Origin: Chloranthus sessilifolius
Taxonomy: Eukaryota > Streptophyta > Magnoliopsida > Chloranthales > Chloranthaceae
Assembly: GCA_021018995.1 (NCBI GenBank)
Contig: CM037596.1
Span: forward strand, 99,617,416-99,681,415
Direction of reading: 5' to 3'
Length of the DNA: 64,000 bases
Below are positions 44,841 to 56,269 of the stretch, piece by piece. How positions within the stretch are numbered: position 1 is the stretch's first letter; every line of letters starts with the position of its first letter. The notes under the pieces were generated by a model. It searched no databases. It was not told the DNA's origin and saw only the letters and a list, made by a program, of their open reading frames with translations. The position numbers and the translations under genes are program-made.

Positions 44841-45270
44841 ATGGAAATCATCTCTGAAATTAAGTTCTGATTGTAGGGATGCAATGTGGAACCTATCCGA
44901 GTTTTGACCATTTATCTTCCATAAAAGATGCTTTTCAATTATATATCTCATAGTTTAATCCTTAGATTTGTATTATGGGAAGAACAAACCAAAGATGGGA
45001 GGATTTAGTATCTTCATCTTTACCTTTATTTTTGAATTATCAATTAAGCTTTATTTTGTAGTCAGTAATTATCTTAGCTCACAAAACTGCCTAAATCGTA
45101 ATATTGGTAGGGTACTGTTAAATCTTGATAGATTTCTTAAGTTACTGTTTCATCTTTTTAGATCGTCTACATTAGTCCTTGTGAGAACAATCTCGTACTC
45201 CGCACCCACTATCTATAATCTAATTCGTGCGCTTGTGAGTAAAACATCACAATTAAAAATCACAAGTTTT

Positions 45271-45288
45271 TAGCGTCGTTGTCGGGGA
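45271..45288 (+). promoter_or_regulatory. Primer-binding site, tRNA-Asp type, decayed
   Basis: TAGCGTCGTTGTCGGGGA, seven bases after the LTR. The usual Athila/Tat site is TGGCGCCGTTGCCGGGGA; the three differences are all G-to-A or C-to-T transitions, as expected from cytosine methylation. Confidence 0.8.
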
Positions 45289-45403
45289 TTAAATCAAGAA
45301 AATCTAAATTTTTAGGAAATAGACAGTTAACTTTAGGAATTTCTAGGATTAAAACAGTATTTCTGCTTATTAAAAAAAATAATAATAATTCTCTGTCCTG
45401 TTT

Positions 45404-45481
45404 CGATTAATCGAGCAAACCACTCGATTGATCGACTTCTTTCTCGATTAATCGAGCCTCTTACTCGATCAATCGAGATTC
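45404..45481. repeat. Palindrome cluster in leader
   Basis: TTTCGATTAATCGAGC, ACTCGATTGATCGACT, TCTCGATTAATCGAGC and ACTCGATCAATCGAGA between the primer-binding site and gag, followed by a (TA)n run at 45504-45524. Confidence 0.9.
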
Positions 45482-45703
45482 AAAACAAAATTGGAAAAAT
45501 ATAATATATATATATATATATATATCTCTTGAGTTTTCCTTTCTGAAACCTCCACTCTGTGCGTCATTTGCATGCACACTAGGTCTTCTAAAGAAAGAAC
45601 TTTAGAGCCTTTAAATTCTGAGATCGAACGTGCTTACCGGTCAAATAGTAAGGACGCTAGATCAAGGTGACAATTTTCAAGTGAATCATCCACTGAAGTC
45701 AAT

Positions 45704-47192
45704 ATGACTAACAATATGAATGGACAAATCGAACAAGGACAAGAGGAAGAACTGACATTGAGAGAACTGTTTTCTCTAATCACCACATATACCCCATCAT
45801 GCATTATATACCCCGCCACACCTGGCGGCCTGTTTGAAATCCGTACAAATGTCATCCAAATCCTTCCAATCTTTCATGGCATGGAGAGAGAAGATCCATA
45901 TCAGAACGTTAAAGATTTCGTCGAAGTCTGCTCATCTGTATACCAAAACTTCAGCGAAGAATCTGTTAGGCTACGCTTATTTCCTTTCTCTATAAAGGAT
46001 AAAGCAAAAGCCTGGTTAAATTCTCTACCATCGGGATCCATAACTACCTGGGATCATATGGTCAAAAAGTTTCTGTCAAAGTTCTTTCCCATAGCAAAGA
46101 CGAATGCCCTCAAGCATGAAATCACGAATTTCACGCAAGAGGAAGGTGAGAGTTCTATGAAGCTTGGGATAGATTCATAGATCTCCTACTCAAATGTCAA
46201 CACCATGGATACTCAAAGTGGAGATTGGTCCAGTATTTCTACAATGGACTAAGTCAGCCAGATAGACATCTGGTGGAGTCAATGAATGGCGGAGGATTCA
46301 TGAGCCTCAAGGAAACTGAATCTTATTGTTTCCTAGAAAAGCTGGCCGAGGATTCCTAGCACTGGGATTTCACAAAGACTCGGGAACAACCAGTCAAAGC
46401 TTGTGATCAAGTCGGAAATTCAACCAAGAAGGGAGGACTATATGCAGTGAAGGATTCTCCGGATCTAATGGCTAAAATTGATTTCCTCACTCAACAAGTA
46501 GAGGAATTGAAATTGAAGCAGAATGTGCATATGATAAATACACAACCCGAGCCATGTTCAGTCTGTGCAAGTCCAATGCATATAGCAGATGACTGTCCTT
46601 CAACGCAGAACTATCATGAAGACACATCTGAACAGCTCAATATTGTGAATAACTACGGGCGAAATCAAGGAAATGTTTTTAATGAGAATAACCCAAATAG
46701 TTGGAAAAACCACCCAAATTTCTCGTGACAACAGGGGAGCACTTCTATCCCCAATAAAATTTCAGCCAAGGACCACAGCAATACTATGGTCAAGGATAAT
46801 TTCAACAGCAAGGGTTTAATAATCCAAATCAATTTCAATACAATCAAAATCAGGTTGGGCAGCCACAACAATTAAATCAGAATTTTCGGTTTGCACAACC
46901 AATGGAAGGTTATCAAAACCAACCACAACAAAATTTTATGCCAACATTTTCACCACCCGGATTTACCAATCCACTGGGATATGTTGCCCAACGCCCTTAT
47001 ACACAAACTCCTTCTACTGAGGACCTGTTGAAACTTATCCATTCTTACACATCCTCAATCTCTAAAATAGAGACCCAAATTGGACAATTGGCAACTCTTC
47101 TTTGTGAAAGAGAAAAAGGATCATTTCTCATCCAACCAGTTCCCAACCCAAGGGGTCAGATGATTATAGAACAAATACCAACTTCATCATAA
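45704..47192 (+). pseudogene. Athila-like gag
   Basis: First segment (45704-46180): TNVIQILPIFHGMEREDPYQ, FPFSIKDKAKAWLNSLPSGS and WDHMVKKFLSKFFP, typical of the gypsy gag (Retrotrans_gag). A frameshift follows at about 46160, then a stop at 46357, a segment with zinc knuckle CSVCASPMHIADDC (46447-46728), another shift and a Q-rich end (MEGYQNQPQQNFMPTFSPPG, 46902-47192) with a short helix, SSISKIETQIGQLATLL. Gag forms particles. At least three breaks make this copy non-functional. Confidence 0.85.
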
Positions 47193-47544
47193 GATAATAA
47201 TCAACAATAAATTTGGGCGATCACAACATTGAGATCAGGAAAGCAGGTCGATAATAAAATAGTGTTGCCAGAGGAGGAGGGAAAGTCTGATGGAGAGAAA
47301 AAATTTGAAGAGAAAGAAGAAATTAAATAAAAAGTACAAGCAAAAGAAATAACAGAAGAAAAGAGTGAACAAAAGAAAAGTGTGAACAAAAGAAAAGTGT
47401 TGTTCCTAAAGTACCGTACCCGCAAAGATTGATGGCACCACGAAGAAATCGTGATGTGGAAGGAATAAATGAGATTTCAAGCAATTAAATATTCATATTC
47501 CCTTCCTGGATGCCATCCGACAAGTACTTGCTTATGCAAATTTT

Positions 47545-48468
47545 TTGAAGGAATTGGTTACAATCAAAACAAAGACAAATATTCTGAAAAAGGCTTTCTT
47601 AGCCGAGCAGGTTAGTTCAGTGTTGCAAGCGAAACTCCCAATTAAATACAAGGACCCAGGTTGTCCTACAATCTTAATCGTCATCGGCGATAACCGTATT
47701 GATCAGGCCCTTTTGGATTTAAGAGCAAGTGTCAATTTATTGCCTTACTCTGTTTACAAGGAGCTCGAATTAGGAGGGCTTAAGACCACTACGATGACCC
47801 TTCAGTTAGCTGATCGATCAGTAAAGATCCCTCGAGGAATTGTGAAAAATGTCCTCATCAAGGTGGATTCTTTCTACTTTCCTGTAGATTTTATTATTTT
47901 AGACACTGAATCGGTATCAAATTTGAAGAATAGCATTCCGATGATTCTAGCAAAACCATTCCTAGCAACCTCCAATGCGCTAATCAATTGTCGAAACGGG
48001 ATCATGAATCTGTCATTCGGGAATATGACAGTGGAACTCAATATCTTTAATATTGCCAAGCAACCCATAGAGGATGACGAACATGCACAAGCCTATCTAA
48101 TCGATGAAATCGTGAAAGAAATATTTCATGCATCCGAAATTAAAGATCCTTTAGCAGCTTGTCTTGTGCATTTTGGAGAAAATTTTGATGTGGATCAGAT
48201 GATCCAAGAAGTGAATCACATGTTGGACTCTACACCGCTTCTGAGAGAAGAAAAGAAAATAGATTTTGGAGTTCAAATTGAATTAATCAAGGAAAAGCCG
48301 AAAGAGGAGGAGAAAGTGTCGTTAGAACTTAAACCTCTTCCGAAAAATCTTAAGTATGCCTACCTAGGGGAGAATGAAACTCAACCCGTCATCATCTCAT
48401 CAAAATTAGATGCGAATCAGGAAGGCCAACTCATGAATGTGCTCAAAGATCACAAAAGTGCCATCTGA
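47545..48468 (+). pseudogene. Athila-like aspartic protease region
   Basis: The open stretch holds the retropepsin-like fold of Athila: IGDNRIDQALLDLRASVNLL, where the usual D-L-G-A is D-L-R-A. Loss of this glycine should inactivate the protease. Downstream: PVDFIILDTESV, ILAKPFLATSNALINCRNG. The end, ANQEGQLMNVLKDHKSAI, is the usual start of the RT region; two successive stop codons (TGA TGA) follow and the same frame then continues as RT. Confidence 0.85.
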
Positions 48469-49241
48469 TGATCGATAAAAGATATCAAAGGCATTAGTCT
48501 GACGGTGTGTATGTACCGGATTCATTTGGAAGACAATATTAGTCTGACGGTGTGTATGTACCGGATTCATTTGGAAGACAATGCTAAGCCCTCTAGGGAA
48601 CCACAGAGGAGACTGAACCCTATAATGCAAGACGTGGTTCGAAATGAGGTAATAAAACTTTTAGATGTTGAAATCATATACCCCATCTCTGACCGTAAAT
48701 GGGTTAGCCCCACACAAGTGGTTCCTAAGAAGTTGGGAGTCACAGTGGTGAAGGATGAGGACAACGAACTAATTCCTACAAAAATTCAAACAGGTTGGAG
48801 AGTGTATATTGATTATCGGGAGTTAAATTCGATGACAAGGAAAGATCACTTTCCACTCCCGTTTATCGATCAGATGTTAGAAAGACTGGCCGGGCATGAT
48901 TACTATTGCTTCCTCGATGGCTATTCTGGTTATAACCAAATAGTCATTGCGTCTGAGGATCAAGAGAAAACCACGTTCACATGCCCTTTTAGTACTTTCT
49001 CCTACCGACGAATGCCGTTTGGGCTTTGTAATGCACCAGCTATATTCCAAAGATGTATGCTGAGTATTTTTTTGAATATGGTCGAACGATTCCTCGAAGT
49101 TTTCATGGACGACTTCTCGATCCATGAAAATAGTTTCACTGATTGCTTGAATCATTTGTCGCTAATGCTTGCAAGATGCCAGGAGAAGAACCTTGTTCTT
49201 AACTGAGAAAAATGTCACTTCATGGTTAAGATGATATTGTT
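48469..49241 (+). pseudogene. Athila-like reverse transcriptase
   Basis: In the same frame as the protease after two stops. A 45-base tandem duplication near the start (48498-48587) repeats CMYRIHLEDN. Then RT motifs: WRVYIDYRELNSMTRKDHFP, DYYCFLDGYSGYNQI, RRMPFGLCNAPAIFQRCM and the catalytic EVFMDDFSIH. A TGA (usual W in NWEKCHF) and a one-base shift near 49230 separate it from RNase H. Confidence 0.88.
48498..48587 (+). repeat. 45-bp tandem duplication in RT
   Basis: AGTCTGACGGTGTGTATGTA and its continuation CCGGATTCATTTGGAAGACAAT occur twice in a row with almost no difference. Forty-five bases keeps the frame and adds 15 residues. Confidence 0.9.
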
Positions 49242-49890
49242 TTGGGACACATTATATCGTCCCAGGGTATCAAGGTCGATAAGGCTAAAGTTGATGTAAT
49301 TGCCAATCTACCACCACCGAGGACAGTTAAGGAAATAAGATCTTTTCTGAGACACGCTAGTTTTTATCGGTATTTTATTCAAGATTTCAACAAGATAGCG
49401 CGACTGCTATGCAACTTACTTTCAAAGGATGCCCCATTCCTCTTTGACGATAAATGTTTGCAGGCCTTTGAGACCATTAAGGCTGAATTGATAAAAGCCC
49501 CGATAATTCAATCTCTGAACTGGGACTTTCCGTTTGAAATCATGTGCGACGCCTCTGATTATGCAATTGGAGCTGTTCTGGGACAACGAATAGAAAAATT
49601 ACCGCATGTAATCTACTATGCGACTCGCACTCTTAACGATGCCCAGTTGAACTACTCGACCACCGAATAGTAACTTTTGGCAGTAGTTTTCGCGTTGGAT
49701 AAAATTCGATCCTATTTATGAGGGTCTAAAGTCGTGGTATTTACAGATCACGCTACTCTGCGTTATCTATTCGCTAAGAAAGATGCTAAAGCGCGCTTAA
49801 TCAGATGGATCTTATTGTTGCAAGAGTTCGACTTGGAAATCAAAGACAAGAAAGGGTCAGAAAATGTGGTGGCAGATCACTTGTCACGAA
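49242..49890 (+). pseudogene. Athila-like RNase H region
   Basis: Frame with MGHIISSQGIKVDKAKVDVI, EIRSFLRHASFYRYFIQDF, the RNase H start [38 protein letters not shown] and VVADHLSRI. Stops at 49668 (TAG) and 49719 (TGA). Catalytic D of CDASD is present. Confidence 0.85.
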
Positions 49891-51269
49891 TTATTATTAA
49901 GAAATCTGACGATCATGTTCAGATCTTAGAATACTTCTCGGATGAACAGTTGTTCGGGATTGACTGCCCACGTTGGTATGTGGATCTTGTCAATTACCTA
50001 GTCACCGAGCAATTACCTCACCATTGGTCTAAGAACAAAAAATCCATTTTTTTAGCTCGAGTGAAATACTACCTTTTCGAAGATCCGTATTTATTCAAAT
50101 ACTGTCCCGATCAAATCATACGACAGTGTATTCCTGAATCTGAGCAACCACGGATCATCTCCTTCTGTCATGAGTTAGCTTGTGGAGGTCACTTTAGTTC
50201 CAAGAAAACTGCAGCAAAGATCCTCCAAAGTAGTTTTTACTGGTCGACGATCTTTAAAGATTGTCATCAGCATTACAAATCTTGTTACAACTGTCAACTA
50301 CTAGGCCGGATCTCAAAGCGCAACATGATGCCACTCAATCCAATTTTAGAAGTTGAATTATTTGATATTTTGGGGATCGATTTTATGGGTCCTTTCCCGA
50401 ATTCGTTTGGAAATACATTCATCCTTGTCGGCGTTGATTATGTCTCGAAATGGGTTGAGGCTGTAGCGTGTAAGACAAACGATCACAAAGTAGTAATTAA
50501 ATTCCTAAAGGATTAAGTGTTTTCATATTTTGGTATTCCAAAGGCGATAATCAACGATGGTGGAAAGCACTTTTGCAATAGAATGTTCACCCAATTAATG
50601 ACAAAATATGGTGTCACATACAAAGTTGCTACACCATTCCATCCTCAGACAAGTGTCCAAGTTGAAGTATCTAATATGGAACTTAAACAGATTTTAGAGA
50701 AGACAATCCATCCGAACCGTAAAGACTGGTCGCTAAAATTGAATGACGCTCTGTGGGCGTATCGAATTACGTTTAAAACTCTGATTGGCATGTCACCTTA
50801 TCGGTTGGTCTTTGGTGAAGGTTGTCACCTTCCTGTTGAACTAGAACATCGAGCATTTTGGGCCATTAAGTCATTGAATTTTGATCTCCTGAAATCTAGT
50901 AACCAGAGGGGTTTGCAAATAAATGAATTGGAAGAAATCCATGCTGACGCATATGACTGTGCTAAATCTTACAAGGACCGTATGAAACGGGTTCATGATC
51001 AATCTATTTTACGTAAATCTTTCGTTATTGGTCAACAGGTTCTACTATACAATTCCCGACTTCACCTATGTCCAAGGAAACTAAAAACCCGTTGGAGTGG
51101 TCCATTCAAAATCTCTTAAATACTCCCCAATGGAGCGGTTGATGTTATCAATCCGAGACACGGGAATGTTTTTCGAGTTAATGGTCAAAGATTAAAACCT
51201 TTCCTAGAAGATGCAATAGCATTCTCTGACACTCTTTCCTTGGGTGATCCAATGGATCATTCTGACTGA
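49891..51269 (+). pseudogene. Athila-like integrase
   Basis: Same frame as RNase H. Zinc finger [24 protein letters not shown], then [16 protein letters not shown]. Catalytic D in [10 protein letters not shown], second D in [10 protein letters not shown] in [15 protein letters not shown]-terminal domain: [19 protein letters not shown], then after a stop VINPRHGNVFRVNGQRLKPF, ending at TGA 51267. Stops at 50514 (TAA) and 51117 (TAA). There is no chromodomain, consistent with the Athila branch. Confidence 0.87.
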
Positions 51270-51374
51270 GTAATTCATATGGTCGAGCTATCGACATTAA
51301 ACTAGCGCTCATTGGGAGGCAACCCAATTTTGTTTGATTTTTTTTTTTAAACAATTAAAAAAAAATTCCCTTTT

Positions 51375-51841
51375 CTCGATTAATCGACCATTCATCCTCG
51401 AGTAATCAACTTCTTCGAGTCGATTGATCGACAGTAATGATGAGTGGCCCTTTTTTCGAGGTGGCCTGCATTTATTGATCGCAGACTTTTATGCAGAGTC
51501 GATTAATCAACATACATAGTCGATGCATCGACTAATCAGCATTGAAGACCGTGCTTCCTTTTTCAGATTCTGTCAATTTGTTTTTAATGAAGTCGTTTCA
51601 TCGACTCTGGGAGTCGATGAATCGACTTCAATTCTATGCATGCGCTTTTTGTCTTTTCACTGCCTTGATTAGAGTCGATACATCGACTTAGAGTGTCGAT
51701 TAATCGAATTTTCCATTTCCAGTCGGTGCGCCTTTTCATTCGAAGCCGCTACGTGTTTCCATGCGGTGCAGTTAAAGTCATGTCTTTTCATAATGAAGTC
51801 GATTAATCGACCCTGTAAGGTCGATTAATAGACTATATACG
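51375..51841. repeat. TCGAT-NN-ATCGA palindrome cluster after pol
   Basis: Words include TCTCGATTAATCGACC, GAGTCGATTGATCGACAG, TAGTCGATGCATCGACTA, GAGTCGATGAATCGACTT, GAGTCGATACATCGACTT, TGTCGATTAATCGAAT and AAGTCGATTAATCGACCC. The two central bases vary while the arms stay. Confidence 0.9.
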
Positions 51842-51961
51842 GTGCGACCGTCCAGAAAGGATGCCTTCGCATCTACATAAGGGAAGCACTCTCTCTTCCC
51901 TTTCATTCGATCTTGATCTTGTCTTTTCCCGAACAGTCTCCGACATTCCGACAGTGCTTTC

Positions 51962-53091
51962 ATGGCTTCGTCATCTTCTGCGCCGCAAAGGCTTTCCCAA
52001 CGTCCTATAGGTCATCCACGTGAGCAGCCACGTGGTCGCTTCGCATCCCAAGATCTTTCTTCTGAATATCTTTTCGATCTTGCGGCATTTCAGACCATGC
52101 CAGTCTGCGTTGTCTCCATCGCTTATGCAGTGGCTCTTAACGTCCATTTCCTTCTCACGCCGCCCGCGATCAAGGTGTCCTAATGGATCGTTCGGTTATT
52201 CTACCAAAACATGGCATGGATGGACGCCTCCACTGAAAATAATGTCGATGCCCATTTTACTATTTCAATCGATGGATGGTCGCGCCGCATTTATCCGTAA
52301 ACCATCGCGGAGGTTTTTAACATTTCGTGCGAGCGCCCTCTCAATCACACTCTGGGTGAAGAGCTTGACAGTTCTTAGGAAGATATGATCAACGATATAT
52401 GTCGCGGCGTATTTTCTTCGGGGATCGCCACTAGGCGATCGGCGTTACAGCGTTACAGCATCCGATTTTATTTTGGGATATTGTGGTCAGTAGTAACCTC
52501 TGCCCCTGTGGCCACGTTTCTGAGCGCATCGGTGCCGGGTTAAGACACTCTATGGTGCCTATCGAAATACATGGATCAACACGCCTGAGATTCTTCATGA
52601 TGGCATGTGGCGATGCCATGAGGATGTCGCCAACCCCGCCACTGGTGATGCCGCTATGATCTACTTTCCTCATTTAGTAATGAAGCTGCTAAATTTTCGT
52701 CGTTTTCCGTTCTACCGGGATGACAATCTTAGGGACCTCGCATTCTATCATTATGGTGCGACCCAATGGAACCGTAGTATGTGTCTCCTGGGTAATATCC
52801 CTGATGCCCCCGCTGATGCTCCGGCCCAACCTGCTCCACCACCCCAGCATTGCCGCGTGCACCAGTAGGACCAGCCTGCACCTGATCAGGGACCCGATGA
52901 GGGTGTGTCCCTTGATATGCTCCAAGCCCAAATCAATTCCTTAATCGAGGAGCAGTAGCGGCAACATAGTGCGACTTTGCGTCGAAGCCACTATGATCTT
53001 TCCTTCCTCCATCAGATAGGACAGCACATGTGGTATGATAGTTATGATTAAATGCGCGTCAGGGCCCGCCAGGCAGAAGAGGAGGGGGATG
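51962..53091 (+). pseudogene. Athila-like extra ORF downstream of pol
   Basis: It starts MASSSSAPQRLSQRPIGHPR and continues with SSEYLFDLAAFQTMPVCVV; after a stop in the same frame FTISIDGWSRRIYPKTIAEV and FNISCERPLNHTLGEELDS; after a shift TGDAAMIYFPHLVMKLLNF; near the end SLDMLQAQINSLIEEQ, probably a coiled coil, and HYDLSFLHQIGQHMWYDS. This matches the plant-specific ORF often found in Athila elements after integrase. The chromovirus at 35960-37258 has a similar ORF. The function is unknown; I see no clear membrane segment. Several stops. Confidence 0.65.
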
Positions 53092-53366
53092 ATTAGTTTG
53101 TTTAGTTTAGGTTTAGGATTAGGATTAGGATTTTCCATTTTGTTTTGTTTTTCTTTATTCAATTTAGGTTGTTTATGTTTAGGAGTACAATCAAAAGTGT
53201 CCTTGTAATCACTGTGTTTATCAGTGAAAAAGTGTGTTTCTAATCTGCTTAGGATTGCTTATATTTTTTGTAGATTTTATGTTGCAATTAGAGAGTAGAA
53301 GTAAAGGATATATAAAAAAAATAAAAAAATAGAGAGAAAATGTTGGAATGCTTTTCACAACTCTCA

Positions 53367-53452
53367 GTCGATTAATCGAGGTTCATACTCGATTAATCGA
53401 CGACCAAATTTGGGAGTCGATGCATCGACTTCCCAGAGTCGATCAATCGACC
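53367..53452. repeat. Palindrome cluster after the extra ORF
   Basis: AGTCGATTAATCGAGG, ACTCGATTAATCGACG, AGTCGATGCATCGACTT and AGTCGATCAATCGACCC in 86 bases. Confidence 0.9.
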
Positions 53453-53699
53453 CCCACTTTTCTTTGATTTTTTGTGTGGACCCGACTCCTATTGGGACTC
53501 TACTTTCCAACTGTCCTTAAGTCTTTGAAATCCCTCAAGCATCCTTCGCACACCTTCAAATATTTCTTTTTGCAGGACACCTCTTTTAAAGTCCTTATCC
53601 TATTACAACTCTATCGATTTTCTCCTTATATTCACCCTAGGCTCACTTTCCATCACATCTTGCACAATCTTCTTATGGTCTGAAGATTCTATCTTACTA

Positions 53700-54125
53700 G
53701 AGCACGGTTCTCAAAGATGGAGGAGACTGCCAAAAAGTGAGAGCGCCGCACTAATCTGACGGTCCCTTTTTAGCCTAGCACTGTTGAAATCATCGACCTC
53801 GATCCGATGGTCATTCCTTCCTAGGGTGAAGCATCTAGAAAGAAGGTAAATCATTCTAAATCTCCTACACCGTGCATCACTACTGATATCGAGATGATTG
53901 ATGTGATTCCTCCCCCACCACCCCCATCTCCATCTCCATCGCCGCCTCCATGCCTACATCCATACCATTAGAGGTGATTCCTCAATTTCCGCTTGGACTT
54001 TGGGAGAAATTATTCTCTGTGCCAAAGAACATCGATTTACGTGAACAAAGGTGGATGGGCCCACCTAACGAACATCGATTTACGTGAACAAAGGTGGATG
54101 GGCCCACCTAACGATGATTAAAGGA
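53700..54125 (+). pseudogene. Possible second extra ORF remnant
   Basis: From an ATG at 53717 (MEETAKK, then a stop) the frame can be followed through VEIIDLDPMVIPS, MIDVIPPPPPPSPSPSPP and a final GGWAHL. A 43-base exact tandem duplication (54027-54069 and 54070-54112) is near its end. It is too broken for a family call. Confidence 0.35.
54027..54112 (+). repeat. 43-bp exact tandem duplication
   Basis: GAACATCGATTTACGTGAAC followed by AAAGGTGGATGGGCCCACC and TAAC, twice in a row without visible difference. Confidence 0.95.
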
Positions 54126-56254
54126 GTTGGATTCATGCTTTAGTTTTGCTTTAGGATTTTAGGATGTCTTTATTTCGTATGTTTAGTTCTAGAATATTAG
54201 TTTTTCGTTTAGTTTAGGTTGTTTTTAATTCCCTAATTAGTGTAGCCACATTACCTTCAATAAATTTTTAGTCATGTTCCAATTTGATGCACATATTCTC
54301 TGCACCTGATCTTTGTATTAAGGTACTTTTCAACAGGTTTGGGGGTGCACTACCTATTTCAATCAACGAGGACATTATCATTTTTAGGTTTGGGGGTACG
54401 TGTGGTTATCTATCTTTCATCACTTATTTTTTATTCTCTAAAAATAATAATAATAATAATAAAATAAAAAAACATTCACTTTGTCTAGATTAATCGACCA
54501 TCCACTCTCAATTAATCGACTTCTTCGAGTCGATTAATCGACAGTAATAAAATATAAAAAAAAATAAGAGAAAAAAAAAAAAATTTAAATTTTGAGCTAT
54601 CATACATGAATTATTTTGTGATAGTTTCAAACTTTAATTGATGATAGGTGAATTTAATTTTGATAATATCAATGTCAGATCTTTAATGCTTGTATTTAAA
54701 ATAATAACGCTTAATGTGATATTTTGTGGGTAATTTTGATATTCATGCTTAGAATTTTTGCACTTATACCAAGCTAAGAGTTAGAAATCGATGAACTGTT
54801 TTGAACATTGAATCTTAGGTTCTCAGTGGAGACTAAACCTGGTAAGCTTTAGAGTCAAATATCCGTCATTGATGAGTGAATACAGCAACTCGGAGTTTTC
54901 TTTGAATACGAATTATTTTGCATGATCTCATACACTTCACATTGACTTGTGACTTTGCATGACATCAATTTCATATTATTGTGCTAGAGCATATTGTATT
55001 TTTGCTCAAGATAAATAGAGATAATTATCATCTTGTGAGGAAATGATTGAAGGCCATATTTGGTTCGTTTGTACTTAAAATATCCCACCTTTTATAAATT
55101 TATCATTCTAGTATTCCTTTGAGCTTATTAAAAATTTGCCTTTATATATTCTTTGATAAGCCACATTAACCTTTACTCCTGCACCATTTCTGAAAATTCA
55201 GCCTTACCCTTCTTATTTCTGAGAAATTAGGAACGAGGGATGAGAATGAACGAAAAGAGAGTAAGTGAAGAGATACCGAATTGTGGTGTTTACTGAGACT
55301 ATATAGCAGAAAAAACAAAGGAGGAGAAAAAGAAAAAGAAAAAAAAAAAAAAAGAATAAAAGAATAAAAAATATGTGGTGCTTTAAGAAAATAAAATTCA
55401 AAAGAAGAAAAAGGAGTGAGAAAGGAAAAGAAAAGTTGAGAAAAATAAAAAAATATTAAGAAAGATAGCGAGAGATTAAAAAAAAAAAATCATAAGCTAG
55501 TTTCTTTTCCAATTTCTCAAAAATTTTGAATTCCAATTTCCCTTTCTTTCTCACCCCTTTCCTGAGCCCCGTTACAACCCTTTAAAAGACCTTCATGATC
55601 CGACCTTGATTTGGTGATTGTCTTATCAAGAGTGAGAATATGATACCTATGGCACTTGATATGACATGCTTAGGAAATACAAGCATCTTTTCTTATGAGA
55701 TTTTTTTTTTTTTTTGCTTTGTATTGATCTCTCACATGTGTACGAAAACTTACCCATCATCGGAGTGTTTTTATTTTGAGAGTATACCTAAAGTGAGGAT
55801 TGAGTCGAGACAACAGATCCGATGGTTCCCGTTTGGACTAGTTCCTAGATGGATGAATCTTGGTTTGGGTATGCACACACTGCACATTTAGGCATGAATG
55901 GATGAGTTATCTAACAATTTGAGTATTAGATTAATTTGAATGGACACTAGCATGATTGATATGATATTAATATTTAAGATTGATAATTCACATATTGAAA
56001 CAATTAATATTTTTATTTTTGAATAATATATATGTTACAAAAATCATGTTTTGAAAACTCAATTTTGCCGATGATTTAAAATTTTTGGAAGTTTGTGGGT
56101 AACTTTACTGTAAACCCTCAGGAGACACAACTTCTCCACTAGGGATCACCTAGGGGTTTAAAGGTTTGCTGCACAGGCTAAGTGCAATCGTGCTCCCTAC
56201 GAAAGTGGCATTTATTTTCTTTAGTTTACTTTGCTCGAGGACTAGCAAAGTGTC
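54126..56254. other. Athila 3' internal non-coding region with extra PPT-like tracts
   Basis: No gene. Two AGGTTTGGGGGT tracts (54335-54348, 54386-54398), palindromes CTAGATTAATCGACC and GAGTCGATTAATCGACAG (54486-54543), (AAT)n at 54441-54463, and a purine-rich zone with AGAAAAAGAAAAAGA words (55320-55490). The Athila family usually has a long non-coding zone here. Confidence 0.6.
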
Positions 56255-56269
56255 GGTTTGGGGGTGTGA
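56255..56269 (+). promoter_or_regulatory. Polypurine tract of the Athila-like element
   Basis: CGGTTTGGGGGTGTGA immediately before the 3' LTR start TGAGTAGTG. Confidence 0.8.

Larger units (their letters stand above)
43417..45264 (+). repeat. Athila-like 5' LTR
   Basis: TGAGTAGTGAAATATG to AAAAATCACA. Palindromic TCGAT-NN-ATCGA words at 43801-44010 and four hairpin units at 44505-44840. The partner is 56270-58118. Relative to the 3' LTR, two palindromes have lost CG to CA (TTAATCAACC, TTAATCAAGG). Confidence 0.9.
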
